A stretch of 64,000 nt of DNA from Druceiella hillmani (GCA_039881145.1 JAYKKI010000095.1:2273001-2337000); one strand, 5' to 3'. Positions 12,092 to 24,575 are shown, counted from the stretch's first letter. Notes: generated by a model from the letters alone, not told the origin. Numbers and translations: made by a program.

Positions 12092-13667
12092 TCATGGACA
12101 CACTTAGAGAAACGCAAAAAAGTAGAATAAAATAAAATTGTTTCTCATTTCGCACTGTGCATCTATCCACTATACATAATTTGAAAAAATAAGGATTTCA
12201 ATTGAATTTTATTTCTACTTTCATTTTCTTTTCTTGTGTTCTATTAATTTCCTTATTGCGTATAATGTTTAATATTGAACAGTGTAAGACATTTTGCAAC
12301 AAATACTTCAGTTTTTTTTGTTTTTCTCACAAATTTGTTATTTAAGTCGTAATGCCAGATCTCAGCGTTGTCTAAGTGTCGAAAGCTGTAACTAATTGAA
12401 AATTCGATGTCGATTCGATTCGACACACAAATAAAGTGGTTCAACCATTACACGTTTCCAAATTTGTGATTTTTCACAAAGTTAAACGATACCATCTAAC
12501 TGGAGACAATAACTAACTAACAATAACTAATAACTGTATACAAAACGTAAAGGATAAGATCGCAAAAGAGAAACAACAGAGCGGGACGACAAATATATTG
12601 TGAGTAGTGTCTTACTAAATCGTACTTCGACTTCTTCCGAGGTAAGAACCAAGCTTCAGGAAGTTCGACAAGTGGCAGTTAGCACCAAAACCACTAGAAG
12701 AAGACTTAATGCGGCTGGTATAGCGATGTAATTGCCCGCCAGAGGACCTTTACTCGATGCAGGTTATCTAGTAGCTCGGTTCAACTTTGGTCATTCTTAC
12801 TGAAACTGAGATGATGATGCTTGGGCAAGGATACTCCTTACTGATGAGTCCAGATACTGTATTAAGTCAGATAATGGAAGGGTTAAAGTAAGGAGATGAC
12901 CCGGGGAAAGACACGCTCAGTGTAACATTGTTGGAAGAGAGCTTTATGGTGGAGGGTCAGTAATGGTATAAGTATTCCTCAGGAGCACGCATGAAGCTAT
13001 ATATCGTAGAAAATGGGACTGCGGCAAGATACATAATGGACACTTTAGGGCCAGATTATTGTGCCTTTTGTCCCCTACATTGAAGATGATTTTGTTTTAA
13101 TGTATGATAATACACTGCAGCGGTCGTTTCCGAGTATCTTGCTGAAGTCCGAATCGAAGTTTTGGGATGGCCAGCATGCTCACCAGACCTTAATCTGATA
13201 GAACATGTTTGAAATAAGCTGAAAAAACAAATTAAGCAAAGAAATCCGGCAATAGCTAACTTAATAGACATCAAAAGTGCATTGATGGTAGGAAAGAAAC
13301 TAATGCCATAAAGTTTCATTGACATTTAATAAAAAAAATTCCCAGACGATTGCAGGCCATTTTTACTGCAAAATGAGGTAATACTACAGTATTTAGTATT
13401 AAAAAATAGTTGTGTCAACCGTTAAGAAAAAAATCAGTTTTGAAAAAAAAATTCACTTTTTACCATGATAAGTTAAAACTGCTTACAATTAAGATATTGA
13501 GATTACTGACCCTAATTTCTTATTTTTTTTCATTGTCTAATTTTTTATGTTCAAAAATGTTAATTAAACTCATTGATTCAGTTCATTAATTATTATAGGC
13601 TCATACAACACGAATAAATCTGATTTTATGTAAATTTGCCCCCCTGTTTTCGCATCTCTCTATAATT
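12091..13667 (+). pseudogene. decayed Tc1-like transposon with DDE transposase remnant
   Basis: Plus-strand blocks match a Tc1-family transposase in order. From 12640 there is an N-terminal segment with VSTKTTRRRLNAAGI (helix-turn-helix region). At about 12837 comes LLTDESRY (first catalytic Asp). At about 12890-12970 come PGERHAQ and LYGGGSVMV, with TGA and TAA where Trp is usual. Near 13100 there is MYDN (second Asp). At about 13132-13212 comes EYLAEVRIEVLGWP, then SPDLNLIEHV (catalytic Glu). Asp-2 to Glu is 95 nt, so a DD34E spacing (105 nt) requires about 10 nt lost, which agrees with the frame change there. Weak end similarity ('tagagaaacgcaaaaaag' at left, 'tagagagatgcgaaaacag' on the opposite strand at right) suggests eroded inverted repeats. 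Both ends abut TA tracts. It is inactive. Confidence 0.82.
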
Positions 13668-13693
13668 TATATATATATATATATATATATATA
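13668..13693. repeat. (TA)n microsatellite, right flank of Tc1-like element
   Basis: 13 TA units at the right end of the Tc1-like remnant, mirroring the tract at its left end. Confidence 0.95.
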
Positions 13694-15940
13694 ATCTCTT
13701 GTCAACCAAATAGGCAAAATTAGTTCTTAAGTAAAATCGTAAAGGATGTTATATCAGTCATTACTCTGGCCAATTTCGAAGCGTATATCTTTATTATTTC
13801 GAAATGTACAGCTTTGCGATAAACATACTTACGAATGGACGAAAGACCAATGGAACTAAATAGACGAGGTTTATACAAAATAATAATAAGTAATATATAT
13901 TTTCTTATACATCCAAATAAACAAACACACACACACACACACACATGTATACATAGAAATTATTCATAATCACATCATATTTATATCATTTATGAGGGCC
14001 TCGTGGCGTTATTGTGTTAGCACCAGTCTGTACCAGTTCATTGTTAGATTTCCATAGTGAAATAACGAACCTTTATAGTCTCGCCCGTCAGTCTGTCTAC
14101 TTCAGAATTTCTACCACATTACGCGCAATACATGTGCCAATAATCATATTAGATATTTAATACGCCTTAAAATATTCCACAGAAGTTGATCCTATAAAAA
14201 AGTCGAAAGACTTGCCGACTCTCGCTAATCCGAACGTTCCGAGTTAAAACAAACTAAGGATAGAACATACGATAGAATACTCGCTAAAGGAGACAACAGA
14301 TATTTAGTCAGCAGTGTGCGCATTTTCAATTGTGCAGTAAGTCAGTGAAAAGTCGACCACCGATCTAGTCAGCTAAAAATATGGCATTTGTCGGCTGATG
14401 ACTTACCATTACAAAAATTTGTTCATTCGTGTCACGCTTTATACCTATTTGTGTGATATTTGGTACCATCGAATAAGGATGCCGTTGGCCCCATTCGAGA
14501 AATATCAACCTTAAAAATAAAGTACAAAGTGTCCCACAATACACTTCCCTCCATTATCTTCTCCGTCCCTACCCGCTCTCATCTTTTTTTTCTTATATTA
14601 GTATTTAATTAAAATTATTCCAGTTAATTCCCATTAATAAATAATTTCATGAAACATAAAACCCTAGTTACGCGTATTCTGATATGTAAATAGCCAGTTT
14701 AATATAATATGCCAATTCTTGTTTTGAGATCGTTAGGTGATATGTAACTTATATATTATTTACACTACGCAAACATATGGGCGCAGTCCGCTTCAGTGCT
14801 ATATATTGACTAACTTCCAACTCGCCTGTTACGCCAAATGACGCAGTGCACTACAGCAGCAGACAGCTATCGCCAATAGGAACTGCAGCTGACGTGATGC
14901 AATTACGACGTCCTTTGTGCTCTCAATAGTAGTAGCGACATCGTATGTAAACTGACGGACATGTTATTAGGTTGATCGAGTGTAAGATAAAAATTAAAAA
15001 TGAGTACTGGCAAAGCAAATTTAATGTGTGTTAAGATGGCAATACGAAAACTCTCTGGAAAAGAAAACATGTTGGTTTATTTCATGAATAAACTTAATTT
15101 ATCTGGGAGCTAAATATTGGTACAGTAATCCGCATACGTCTTATTTGAAAATAAAATCAAGTACATTTCATCAATGATAATTAATTAATTGTATATTAAG
15201 ATTGTATCATGCATATCCAATAAAGGATGTTTTAAAAAAAATATTGGATTAGTAACGAAAAAAGTTCTCTGATGCTGACCGATTAGCTTACTTGCTCGAA
15301 AGTCGTTAAAGATGCTTATTTATTAGGATTTATTTTTATTATTTACTATCTGTTTGTCCCCCGCTTTACTGAGGCAGTAAAGGTACCATGATTAAATTTT
15401 ATTTTAATAGTTTTCTTTTAAATGATAATTATTTATATCAAATTTATCAACGATGTGTAATGTCGAGAAACAGCTTAATATTTATTCTATGCTTTAGGGC
15501 CAATTTTTGACTAAAGGATTACTGAATATAAAATAAAAGTTATTCGTCAGATAAAGCATATTAATGTAATTTTTGAACTGTCAGATAATTGATTCTAGCA
15601 AAATTATCCAACATCAGATGAATAAAACTATTCGGGGATATAAATATAAAAGTCGTTAGTTTCCATAGGTCAACCTGATATTTTATTCCAAGCAAAGGTT
15701 ATGTTTGATGTTTATATTAAAATTATTATATTTCCATATATAGATTTTTGTGTAACTTTATTACAAAAAATGGATTTTATTGAAATTATGAGTTCACAAA
15801 AATAGAGCTGCCGGTAAATGTCACAACACTATGAACTATCACACATATTGACAAATATCAAATGTGTCATTTTTAGTTATACTGCTCTAAACATAGACTT
15901 AATATATACGTCGTAAGGACAGGCCCTTAGCAACTGAAAA
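13694..15940. other. intergenic DNA with (AC)n and a GC-richer patch
   Basis: An (AC)n tract sits at 13925-13944. About 14770-14960 is GC-richer, non-repetitive and lacks a reading frame. 13990-14060 ('cctcgtggcgttattgtgttagcacc') vaguely resembles a SINE head but lacks a clear B box. Otherwise nothing recognised. Confidence 0.45.
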
Positions 15941-15943
15941 ATG

Positions 15944-16028
15944 TCCCACTAAAAACGGTGACGAACATGAACTAAAAACGGTGACGAACATGAACTAAAA
16001 ACGGTGACGAACATGAACTAAAAACGGT
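15944..16028. repeat. 23-bp tandem repeat, 3.6 copies
   Basis: 'actaaaaacggtgacgaaca' plus 'tga' repeats without change three times, then breaks down in the fourth copy. Confidence 0.95.
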
Positions 16029-16252
16029 GCTAATGACGAAATGACATTTCAGTTGACATCTGGATTCTCGTCGTACCTTACTTCTGAAAACTCAAAAATG
16101 GCAGATTGCATAGTAAAAATATGTTTAAATTACAGTTTAAGAGTATTAAAAAAGATTTATGCATCTTTCCATCGGTTAATGATCGTTTTTAATGCATATT
16201 TTTGTTATTTGTAGAAAAAATTGTTTTAATATCAGTAACTATATGAATTCCA

Positions 16253-16287
16253 ACGTTCTTACAATATTACAAACATTGTAAGAACGT
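16253..16287. repeat. perfect 13-bp inverted repeat
   Basis: 'acgttcttacaat' and 'attgtaagaacgt' flank a 9-nt loop. No U-tract, gene or partner copy explains it. Confidence 0.8.
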
Positions 16288-16289
16288 GT

Positions 16290-16970
16290 TTTTACATATT
16301 ATTTTTTTTTTCAAATCTACTTATTATTAAAGTGCCAAAAAAAGGAATTCCGTCTGTCAGCCACTTCGATAATTCAAAAACTACTAAACCGATAAACATA
16401 AAATTGGCAATGTAAGCATAAAATTTTCAAAGGTTTGAATCGTTAAATAATTAAATATATCCAAATCATATAATTTATGACATAGCTTATACATGAAAGA
16501 CGCACTTTGTCTTTTTGATGATTCGCACATACTTACGCACACATTGCTTTTTTGATTATTGCGGACAATGTCTTCTATTATCCAATTTATCAAGAAGATT
16601 TTAATCGAATATTTCGACTACAAAGGAATGTGAAATATTGTAAAGCAACAAGGTAAAAAAGAGTTTATTCAGGGCGTTTCAAAGATGATGACTTTATAAG
16701 TAGTGCAAAAGCATTTCGCAGACTTTATGACTCGGCGGGCGCCATGGCATATAATTGTAGCGATATATTTAGTTGTCCTTGTTACTCTTGTGTTCTAAAA
16801 AATATATCACACTTTAACATTTAAGATATATTTATTATTATTTCTACGACAATAATTAATAAATATATAAATAAAATATATAAATAAAATTTAATAAATA
16901 TATAATATTTAATAAATAAAATAAATAAGTATTTGAATACCTGTCAGTACAATGTTATCCTTCCACTTTT
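16290..16970. other. intergenic DNA ending in AT low-complexity sequence
   Basis: 16795-16930 is low complexity, made of 'aataaatatataa' variants. A typical dispersed-repeat phrase ('ctactaaaccgataaacat') occurs near 16380. No gene seen. Confidence 0.5.
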
Positions 16971-17373
16971 ACTAGTAGCAGAGATTGAATTTGTACATTT
17001 TCTCATAACACAAGATGGCATTTCGTTTACTAGTAGCAGAGATTGAATTTATCCATTTTCTCATAACACAAGATGGCATTTCGTTTACTAGTAGCAGAGA
17101 TTGAATTTATCCATTTTCTCATAACACAAGATGGCATTTCGTTTACTAGTAGCAGAGATTGAATTTATACATTTTCTCATATCACAAGATGGCATTTCGT
17201 TTACTAGTAGCAGAGATTTAATTTATACATTTTCTCATAACACAAGATGGCATTTCGTTTACTAGTAGCAGGGATTGAATTTATACATTTTCTCATAACA
17301 CAAAATGGCATTTCGTTTACTAGTAGCAGAGATTGAATTTATACATTTTCTCATAACACAAGATGGTATTTCG
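16971..17373. repeat. 58-bp tandem array, 7 copies
   Basis: 'actagtagcagagattgaat' recurs every 58 bp from 16971. Each unit carries 'tctcataacacaagatggca'. Copies differ at one to three positions. Confidence 0.97.
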
Positions 17374-17818
17374 ACGTGTCCGTATAAAACAAGACAGTCC
17401 AATATTGAGAGATGATCTCCCATTGCAGGAAATAAATTCAAACTTATTGGCACAGAATTGTGTTGATTTAAAGCTACCTTAATTTTGAATCGTTCGTGAC
17501 ACGTGTTTGCAATATAGTGCCATTATATTTATCTATTAGAATTGCGTTTAGTTCTAAAAAAATCCTTTTTTCATTACTTTATCAAAATTATACTGAATTT
17601 AATGATTATAATTTCAAAATGTATACAGAAATTTGGGAACTGGTTTTTTTCTTAAATTTGGTTAAAACTAATGAAACAAAATATGCGCGAAAATAAAGCT
17701 ACATCTTCGGTCGCATGTGGCTAACGACTTAGTTTTGTTTAATTACAATGGATGGCACACATGGGTTGGTATTGTCATTTTTATTTGATTTAATGTTCGT
17801 TTTACCGTACCTTGATAT
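17374..17818. other. unassigned AT-rich DNA
   Basis: No gene or repeat recognised between the 58-bp array and the piggyBac-like element. Confidence 0.5.
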
Positions 17819-18472
17819 TTAACTGTTTGAGTGCCGACGAAAGCCTACTAACTAAATTTGCCACGAGCGCGATGGCGCTCGCGAAATCAGTTGCTGTTTA
17901 GCGCGCGGTAGGGGAGATCGCTCGCACGCATCGCTAATTTTTTATCTTTCTACGTGTTACATAAAGTTCAAATTATAATATTATTAATAATTACAATATA
18001 AAAAAGACCCAGGAAAAGAAAATTTTTAACCCTTAATGTCGGAATACGAAAATAATTCGAGTGAAAATGATCGTTTTTCAAATGTTGTGAAGAAAGTGAT
18101 AATGGGAGTGACATTGTGGTGCGCTCACAATTTGGCGTAATGTAAATTTTGAGTGATAGTGATAACAGTGACGATAACAATTATTTTGCTGATACGGAGG
18201 ATGTACCAGACTGCGAAAATACGATGTGACCTTGATTTCAGTTTTTGTTATAATTTTTGTTCACAATATATATTTCCATAATTGTCTTTGTATTTTATTA
18301 TCCTTGTACAAGTTTTTATTAAGAAAACATCGAAAAAATTATTAATATTGGATAATTTTCGGAAGAGATACAGTTTTTTTTCGAGACAAGGGTAAATGAT
18401 ATCAAAAACAAAAGATTTCTTTGGCATTTTTAAGTTTATATGAGTAAAAAACTATGACACTAAAACGGTTAA
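17819..18472 (+). mobile_element. piggyBac-like element, internally deleted
   Basis: Both ends are TTAA (17819-17822, 18469-18472) followed inwards by matching short inverted ends: 'ctgtttgagtgcc' at left and, on the opposite strand, 'ccgttttagtgtc' at right. A TTAA target and this end type are the piggyBac hallmarks. Just inside the left end is a GC-rich stem ('cgagcgcgatggcgctcg'). At 18036 an ATG opens MSEYENNSSEND, and after a frameshift an acidic Ser/Asp-rich run, SDSDNSDDNN with EDVPDCENTM, continues to the stop at 18226-18228. An acidic N-terminus of this kind is usual in piggyBac-like transposases. The catalytic core is absent, so the element is non-autonomous and decayed. Confidence 0.8.
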
Positions 18473-18721
18473 ATCAATGGCTCTAATAGGCATCGATCAC
18501 TCGTATTTCTCTCGTACACAGTGTTCGTGCAATTAATAATTTTCGTAGCATAGAATAAAACTTCAAATAACGAACTATCTACTAACAAACTGCTATTAGT
18601 TATGAGACTGATTCTCAATAAAATTAATTAATTCGTTAGTTTATTATTTGACAGTTTATTTGTTAAATGAAAAATCAGCCATTAGTTAAATACAGGTTTA
18701 TACGGCCCAATCTTGTAATAT

Positions 18722-18880
18722 AAAAGCGTTTATAGTAAACAATTTGAAAATAAAGGATTATAGAAGAAAAATAATAATAAACGCTTATAACAAACAAATT
18801 AAAAATAAACGATTATGACAAAAAAATTAACAATAAACGCTTATAACAAAAAAAATAACCATAAACGCTTGTAACAAATT
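18722..18880. repeat. degenerate 33-bp-class tandem repeat
   Basis: Variants of 'aataaacgcttataacaaa' recur four to five times with irregular spacing. Confidence 0.75.
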
Positions 18881-19179
18881 TTTTTTGATTTCATTTTAGT
18901 TTACAATTCTTTCAAATAATATTTGAATTTGACTAACAGTTTAATGCAAATAACTCAAAAACATACCCGACGCGCGTTGATTCCCTTGATCTAAATTGTG
19001 ATTGCCAATGTTCATTACATCAATGTTCTGATATAATATTATCTATATATATGATATAATATATAATATTATCCATTTGGTGGCAAAAGTTTCATATCAG
19101 TCAGATAAGCCAACAAACAAATAATGTTTTCTTCAACCTAAAATTTAATTATATACTTTAACGTACACCACGATAACGT

Positions 19180-19180
19180 A

Positions 19181-19211
<31 letters not shown>

Positions 19212-19226
19212 ACAGATATATTTATG

Positions 19227-19287
<61 letters not shown>
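19180..19287. repeat. two (TA)n microsatellites split by a 20-bp spacer
   Basis: TA runs at 19180-19204 (then GTGTGT) and 19230-19287. Frames across it are artefacts. Confidence 0.96.
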
Positions 19288-19288
<1 letters not shown>

Positions 19289-19615
19289 CAAACTTAACGT
19301 TTACTGGAACGATCTCTTTCAGACATTAAATTACGGAAAAACACGGGTGTACTTAAAAAAATCAGAAGTAAAAGATAAATGTATCGAATTACAACGTACT
19401 TTTTTATCCCATACATTATACACATTTCTATTATTTTAGAAGATATATTTTTCACACAACTTTTGAAAACACTTGTCAAGATTCATTTCAATTATCTGAT
19501 ATTAGATGATTTTTTAATATTGCTACTAGGTTAGAAAATTACTTGATGTAGAAGCTAAAAGTGATTAGAAAATAAATAGGTCAAATAAGGTGGTTGACAA
19601 AAACCGTGAGCCTGA

Positions 19616-19765
19616 GAAAAGTTATAATAAAAAATAGAAAAGTTATAATAAAAAATAGAAAAGTTATAATAAAAAACAGAAAAGTTATAATAAAAAATAG
19701 AAAAGTTATAATAAAACATAGAAAAGTTATAATAAAAAATAGAAAAGTTATAATAAAAAATAAAA
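19616..19765. repeat. 21-bp tandem array, about 7 copies
   Basis: 'gaaaagttataataaaaaat' plus 'a' repeats with almost no divergence and decays into AT-rich sequence at the right. Confidence 0.95.
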
Positions 19766-20211
19766 AATAGAATAGAATCTAATATGAATCTCCAGCTTAT
19801 GCTAATTGAGTAAGTCCACTTGCCAAATTGCCCGCTTGACTCTAAAAAATTCTAAATTTAATATCTGTTTTTCTTTTAAATAGATTTTAACGAAATAACG
19901 CCATTAAGATCGCTTTTCTATTATTTGAAATTACTCTAAGAAAAAGTCTCTTTTGAGATAGTTTAATAACAAAAGTTATTAACTCCTTAACGAACTCTTC
20001 AAAAGTATATGTGCAGTGCTTCGCCGCATTTTAATCAGCATGCAACTATGATCACTATGCCGTCATGCTTGACCGGAATATGCAGTCAGCATGATTAGCT
20101 CCTTATGGAAATCCTCAACGATATACGGTAGATATACCGCGTTTGGAATCTTTTCATTGGCGATCAAAGCAATAAGTATTGCGTTTTTAATAACTTTGGC
20201 TCCTTTTCAGA
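19766..20211. other. unassigned DNA between two arrays
   Basis: About 20010-20170 is GC-richer and unique, with the small palindrome 'cggtagatataccg'. No gene seen. Confidence 0.45.
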
Positions 20212-22256
20212 AAGTTAATAAAATAACAACGTATAGCATAAAGTTAATAAAATAACAACGTGTAGCATAAACTTAATAAAATAACAAAGTATAGCATAAA
20301 GTTAATATAATAAGAACGTATAGCATAAAGTTAATAAAATAACAACATGTATCATAATGTTAATTAAATAACAACGTGTAGCATAAAGTTAATAAAATAA
20401 CAACATGTAGCATAATGTTAATTAAATAACAACGTGTAACATAAAGTTAATAAAATAACAACATGTAGCATAAAGTTAATAAAATAACAACGTGTAGCAT
20501 AAAGTTAATAAAATAACAACGTGTAGCATAAACTTAATAAAATAACAAAGTATAGCATAAAGTTAATAAAATAAGAACGTATAGCATAAAGTTAATAAAA
20601 TAACAACATGTATCATAATGTTAATTAAATAACAACGTGTAGCATAAAGTTAATAAAATAACAACATGTAGCATAATGTTAATTAAATAACAACGTGTAA
20701 CATAAAGTTAATAAAATAACAACATGTAGCATAAAGTTAATAAAATAACAACGTGTAGCATAAAGTTAATAAAATAACAACATGTAGCATAATGTTAATT
20801 AAATAACAACGTGTAGCATAAAGTTAATAAAATAACAACATGTAGCATAAAGTTAATAAAATAACAACGTGTAGCATAAAGTTAATAAAATGACAACATG
20901 TATCATAATGTTAATTAAATAACAACGTGTAGCATAAAGTTAATAAAATAACAATATGTAGCATATGTTAATTAAATAACAACGTGTAGCATAAAGTTAA
21001 TAAAATAACAACATGTAGCATAAAGTTAATAAAATAACAACGTGTAGCATAAAGTTAATAAAATAACAACATGTAGCATAATGTTAATTAAATAACAACG
21101 TGTAGCATAAAGTTAATAAAATAACAACATGTAGCATAATGTTAATTAAATAACAACGTGTAACATAAAGTTAATAAAATAACAACATGTAGCATAAAGT
21201 TAATAAAATAACAACGTGTAGCATAAAGTTAATAAAATAACAACGTGTAGCATAAACTTAATAAAATAACAAAGTATAGCATAAAGTTAATAAAATAAGA
21301 ACGTATAGCATAAAGTTAATAAAATAACAACATGTATCATAATGTTAATTAAATAACAACGTGTAGCATAAAGTTAATAAAATAACAACATGTAGCATAA
21401 TGTTAATTAAATAACAACGTGTAACATAAAGTTAATAAAATAACAACATGTAGCATAAAGTTAATAAAATAACAACGTGTAGCATAAAGTTAATAAAATA
21501 ACAACATGTAGCATAATGTTAATTAAATAACAACGTGTAGCATAAAGTTAATAAAATAACAACATGTAGCATAAAGTTAATAAAATAACAAAGTGTAGCA
21601 TAAAGTTAATAAAATGACAACATGTATCATAATGTTAATTAAATAACAACGTGTAGCATAAAGTTAATAAAATAACAATATGTAGCATATGTTAATTAAA
21701 TAACAACGTGTAGCATAAAGTTAATAAAATAACAACATGTAGCATAAAGTTAATAAAATAACAACGTGTAGCATAAAGTTAATAAAATAACATGTAGCAT
21801 AATGTTAATTAAATAACAACGTGTAGCATAAAGTTAATAAAATAACAACATGTAGCATAAAGTTAATAAAATAACAACGTGTAGCATAAAGTTAATAAAA
21901 TGACAACATGTATCATAATGTTAATTAAATAACAACGTGTAGCATAAAGTTAATAAAATAACAATATGTAGCATATGTTAATTAAATAACAACGTGTAGC
22001 ATAAAGTTAATAAAATAACAACATGTAGCATAAAGTTAATAAAATAACAACGTGTAGCATAAAGTTAATAAAATAACATGTATCATAATGTTAATTAAAT
22101 AACAACGTGTAGCATAAAGTTAATAAAATAACAACATGTAGCATAAAGTTAATAAAATAACAACGTGTAGCACAAAGTTAATAAAATAACAACGTGTAAC
22201 ATAAAGTTAATAAAATAACACGTAGCATAAAGTTAATAAAATAACAACGTGTAGTA
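20212..22256. repeat. 29-bp satellite array, about 70 copies, with higher-order structure
   Basis: Two main 29-bp monomer types alternate in blocks: one with 'cataaagttaataaaataac' and one with 'cataatgttaattaaataac', each followed by 'aacgtgtag' or 'aacatgtag'. A rare variant, 'cataaacttaataaaataac' followed by 'aaagtatag', appears at 20271, 20532 and 21256. The first step is 261 bp (9 monomers) and the second 724 bp (25 monomers less 1 nt, explained by a monomer with a one-base deletion). Multi-monomer blocks have therefore been duplicated. Confidence 0.97.
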
Positions 22257-22336
22257 ATTATAAAGAAATACCCGATTTTTTTTAAATTTTGGTAGTCATA
22301 CATATATTTTAATAAATGCCAAAAACTTTTATTTCA

Positions 22337-22359
22337 CCCCCGCCCCCCACCCCCCCCCC
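22337..22359 (-). other. C tract, potential G-quadruplex on the minus strand
   Basis: Almost uninterrupted C with single G and A breaks, giving G runs of about 10, 6 and 5 on the minus strand. It is an extreme outlier in AT-rich DNA and lies 80 bp after the 29-bp satellite. Confidence 0.75.
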
Positions 22360-23089
22360 TCAAACATAGAAGGGTAGGTATAGTTCAGAGAGACGTTCAC
22401 ATGTAAAATTATTTTCGACATTTTAGTTTATTGTAATAAAAGCATATTTTTCGTTTTTTTTTAATCTTGATTTGTTTTATATACACTCAACCAAGATAAA
22501 ATCATTTCTGTGAAATATATTTATTCCAACAATATACTATTGTAACAAATTTTTTTCGATTTGTAAATATAATAAAAACCATCAAAATGTTAACACGGTT
22601 AAAAGCTTGTGTGTGGTATTTCTAAAATCTTTTAATACATATATTGAAACAATTAGTCAGCAATTTAAAATTTTACCGTGTCTGCAAATTCATTTTTTTT
22701 TAATTTCTGTAATTGTCGTTTTAAATTTTATGTAATTGTTTTATTATTTTAACGATACCAATTACAGAAACGGCTTTGAAAAAGTTTTGTCTATCTATTT
22801 ACCATAAAAAAATCAGAAATTGAAAAAGTTTTGTCTATCTATTTACCTGTCTGATTATTTAATACTTCCATATTTGAAAATCATTAAACGGATTTTGGCG
22901 CGATTTCTACTTTTTTCTAAAATTTTTTTTTATTTATATTTATATATTTCCATCGTGGAGTGTGGCTAAAAGGTTATGTTATTAAGATTTTTTAAATCGA
23001 ATGTCCTGTCGCGAATCATCATATTATGAAATGTAAGATATAACCCATGTATCGAAAGACATACTGGTATAAAATATTTACAAAATGTG
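22360..23089. other. AT-rich DNA with a short duplication
   Basis: 'ttgaaaaagttttgtctatc' occurs twice (about 22776 and 22818) as a 44-bp direct duplication. No gene seen. Confidence 0.5.
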
Positions 23090-23530
23090 ACTCGTTCTTG
23101 GGCGCAACATTGCAAGTGGGTACGAGTGCCCTCTCTACTCAGCCGAGGTCTCTCTAATTAATTGCGACGTGGTTAAAATTATACCAATTGCGATGGCATA
23201 TACACTGTTGTGCAGACGAGTTACCTATTTCATTCTCATTTCAATTACGATAAACAATAGACAGTAACCAGTTCACCTTAGTCACGGCGCCACCTCTATC
23301 TATTACATCCGATTACGCTCCTTAATAATCATTTGTTGGCTTCCTGAAGTCATGGCTCCGCTTACACTGCCTCTGATATGGCACTAGCAGTGAGCATCAC
23401 TGACGTGGATAAGCGTATACTGCACTTCCTGCGTAGCCAAATGTACATGGCATGTTAGTACATCAGAGGCGATCGCCGCTTCTACATGTGTACGTCCAAT
23501 GGTAAAACCCGAATGTTCACCTACAAATAA
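23090..23530. other. GC-richer non-repetitive island, possible regulatory element
   Basis: Higher GC than the flanks, no repeat and no sustained frame. It contains 'ctaattaattgcg' and 'cttaataatcatt' homeodomain-like cores. Possible conserved non-coding DNA; conservation cannot be judged from one sequence. Confidence 0.28.
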
Positions 23531-23639
23531 TCTTTAATATATCTTGCAACATAAAGTATGTATTAACATATAGTTTAATAAAGTTAGAACAAACGTTTGC
23601 AAAATGTAATAACAATTGGTCAAGTAAATCCTGACTTAT

Positions 23640-23830
23640 TTGGTAACGAAGAAATACATAAACTCAACGTGTTTTTAGCTCAAAAGAAATACATAAACTC
23701 AACGTGTTATTAGCTCCAAAGAAAAAATGAAACCTTTGTTAAATCCCTCACGCGTCCGTCTGTTCGTCTGTCACAAACGTTTTTTTTTCAGAAATCGCTT
23801 GATATAAGGTGTAGCATAGTTAACATATTA
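23640..23830 (-). repeat. 36-bp duplication and dispersed-repeat (DR-A) end
   Basis: 'aaatacataaactcaacgtg' is duplicated in tandem (23652-23722). It is followed by 'cgcgtccgtctgttcgtctg', the reverse complement of the 'cagacggac' segment of dispersed element DR-A. Confidence 0.6.
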
Positions 23831-24140
23831 ACCCGCACATGTATATAGCTAAGACACAAAAATATTTATATAGAAATTTTATAAGGGGAAAATTAAATAC
23901 TCGACTTCTTTTTCTTTTAATTCCATATATTTTATACTCAAAAAATCTTTTCTTCATAATTTTGGATAGTATATCTTCAAATATATACTGAAAAATATGG
24001 AAAATATACATCCCACTCCCTCACCCCTCAGTATTAAATCTGTAATTATGAAAGTACAAAGAATTGAGTAGCGTACGCAAAGATTTATGGGAAAATTGTA
24101 ACAATGACTTTAGATATAGATAGTTTTTGAGATATTTACG

Positions 24141-24143
<3 letters not shown>

Positions 24144-24195
<52 letters not shown>

Positions 24196-24196
24196 A
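24144..24196. repeat. (TA)n(GTAT)n microsatellite
   Basis: 20 TA units then three GTAT units, ending at the TA that flanks the MITE. Confidence 0.95.
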
Positions 24197-24575
24197 CGGT
24201 GTCCGGGAATAAATGTCGAACAAAGAAAGACGCTATTCGTTGGCTATAAAGGAATAAATTGTCATTAGAATAAAACGTAAAACACGTCCTTTTTCTAATT
24301 GAGTGCAAACAAAATGTTACACATAACTCTTTTTAAAACATCTAATACCGCTAACGTAGGCACACAAGCTCTCGCTAGCCGTTCGCAACCACTACATTAA
24401 CCCGAACTGTGCTGATTCACGTGCGCAAGTATCGCGTGTTTGAAACAAATGAAAATTATGAATATTATTTTGAATTTTCTAAGTCATCTTTTTTAATTTT
24501 ATTTTGACGACAATCAACTATTTTTCAATCAACGAATAATGTTTTTCTTTGTCCGACATTTATTCCCGGACACCG
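24197..24575. mobile_element. TA-flanked MITE, copy 1
   Basis: Terminal inverted repeats of about 35 bp: left 'cggtgtccgggaataaatgt' then 'cgaacaaagaaagac'. The right end is its reverse complement with one or two differences. TA precedes and follows (24195-24196, 24576-24577), as expected for Tc1/mariner-type integration. No coding capacity in 379 bp. Copy 2 is at 30668-31014. Confidence 0.88.

Noticed and set aside
13056..13325. 89-codon minus-strand frame
   Set aside because: It lies antisense to the Tc1-like transposase remnant, whose plus-strand motifs explain the sequence.
20212..22256. 29-bp regular repeats resembling CRISPR repeat length
   Set aside because: Repeats are directly adjacent with no unique spacers, no cas genes are present, and the context is clearly eukaryotic.
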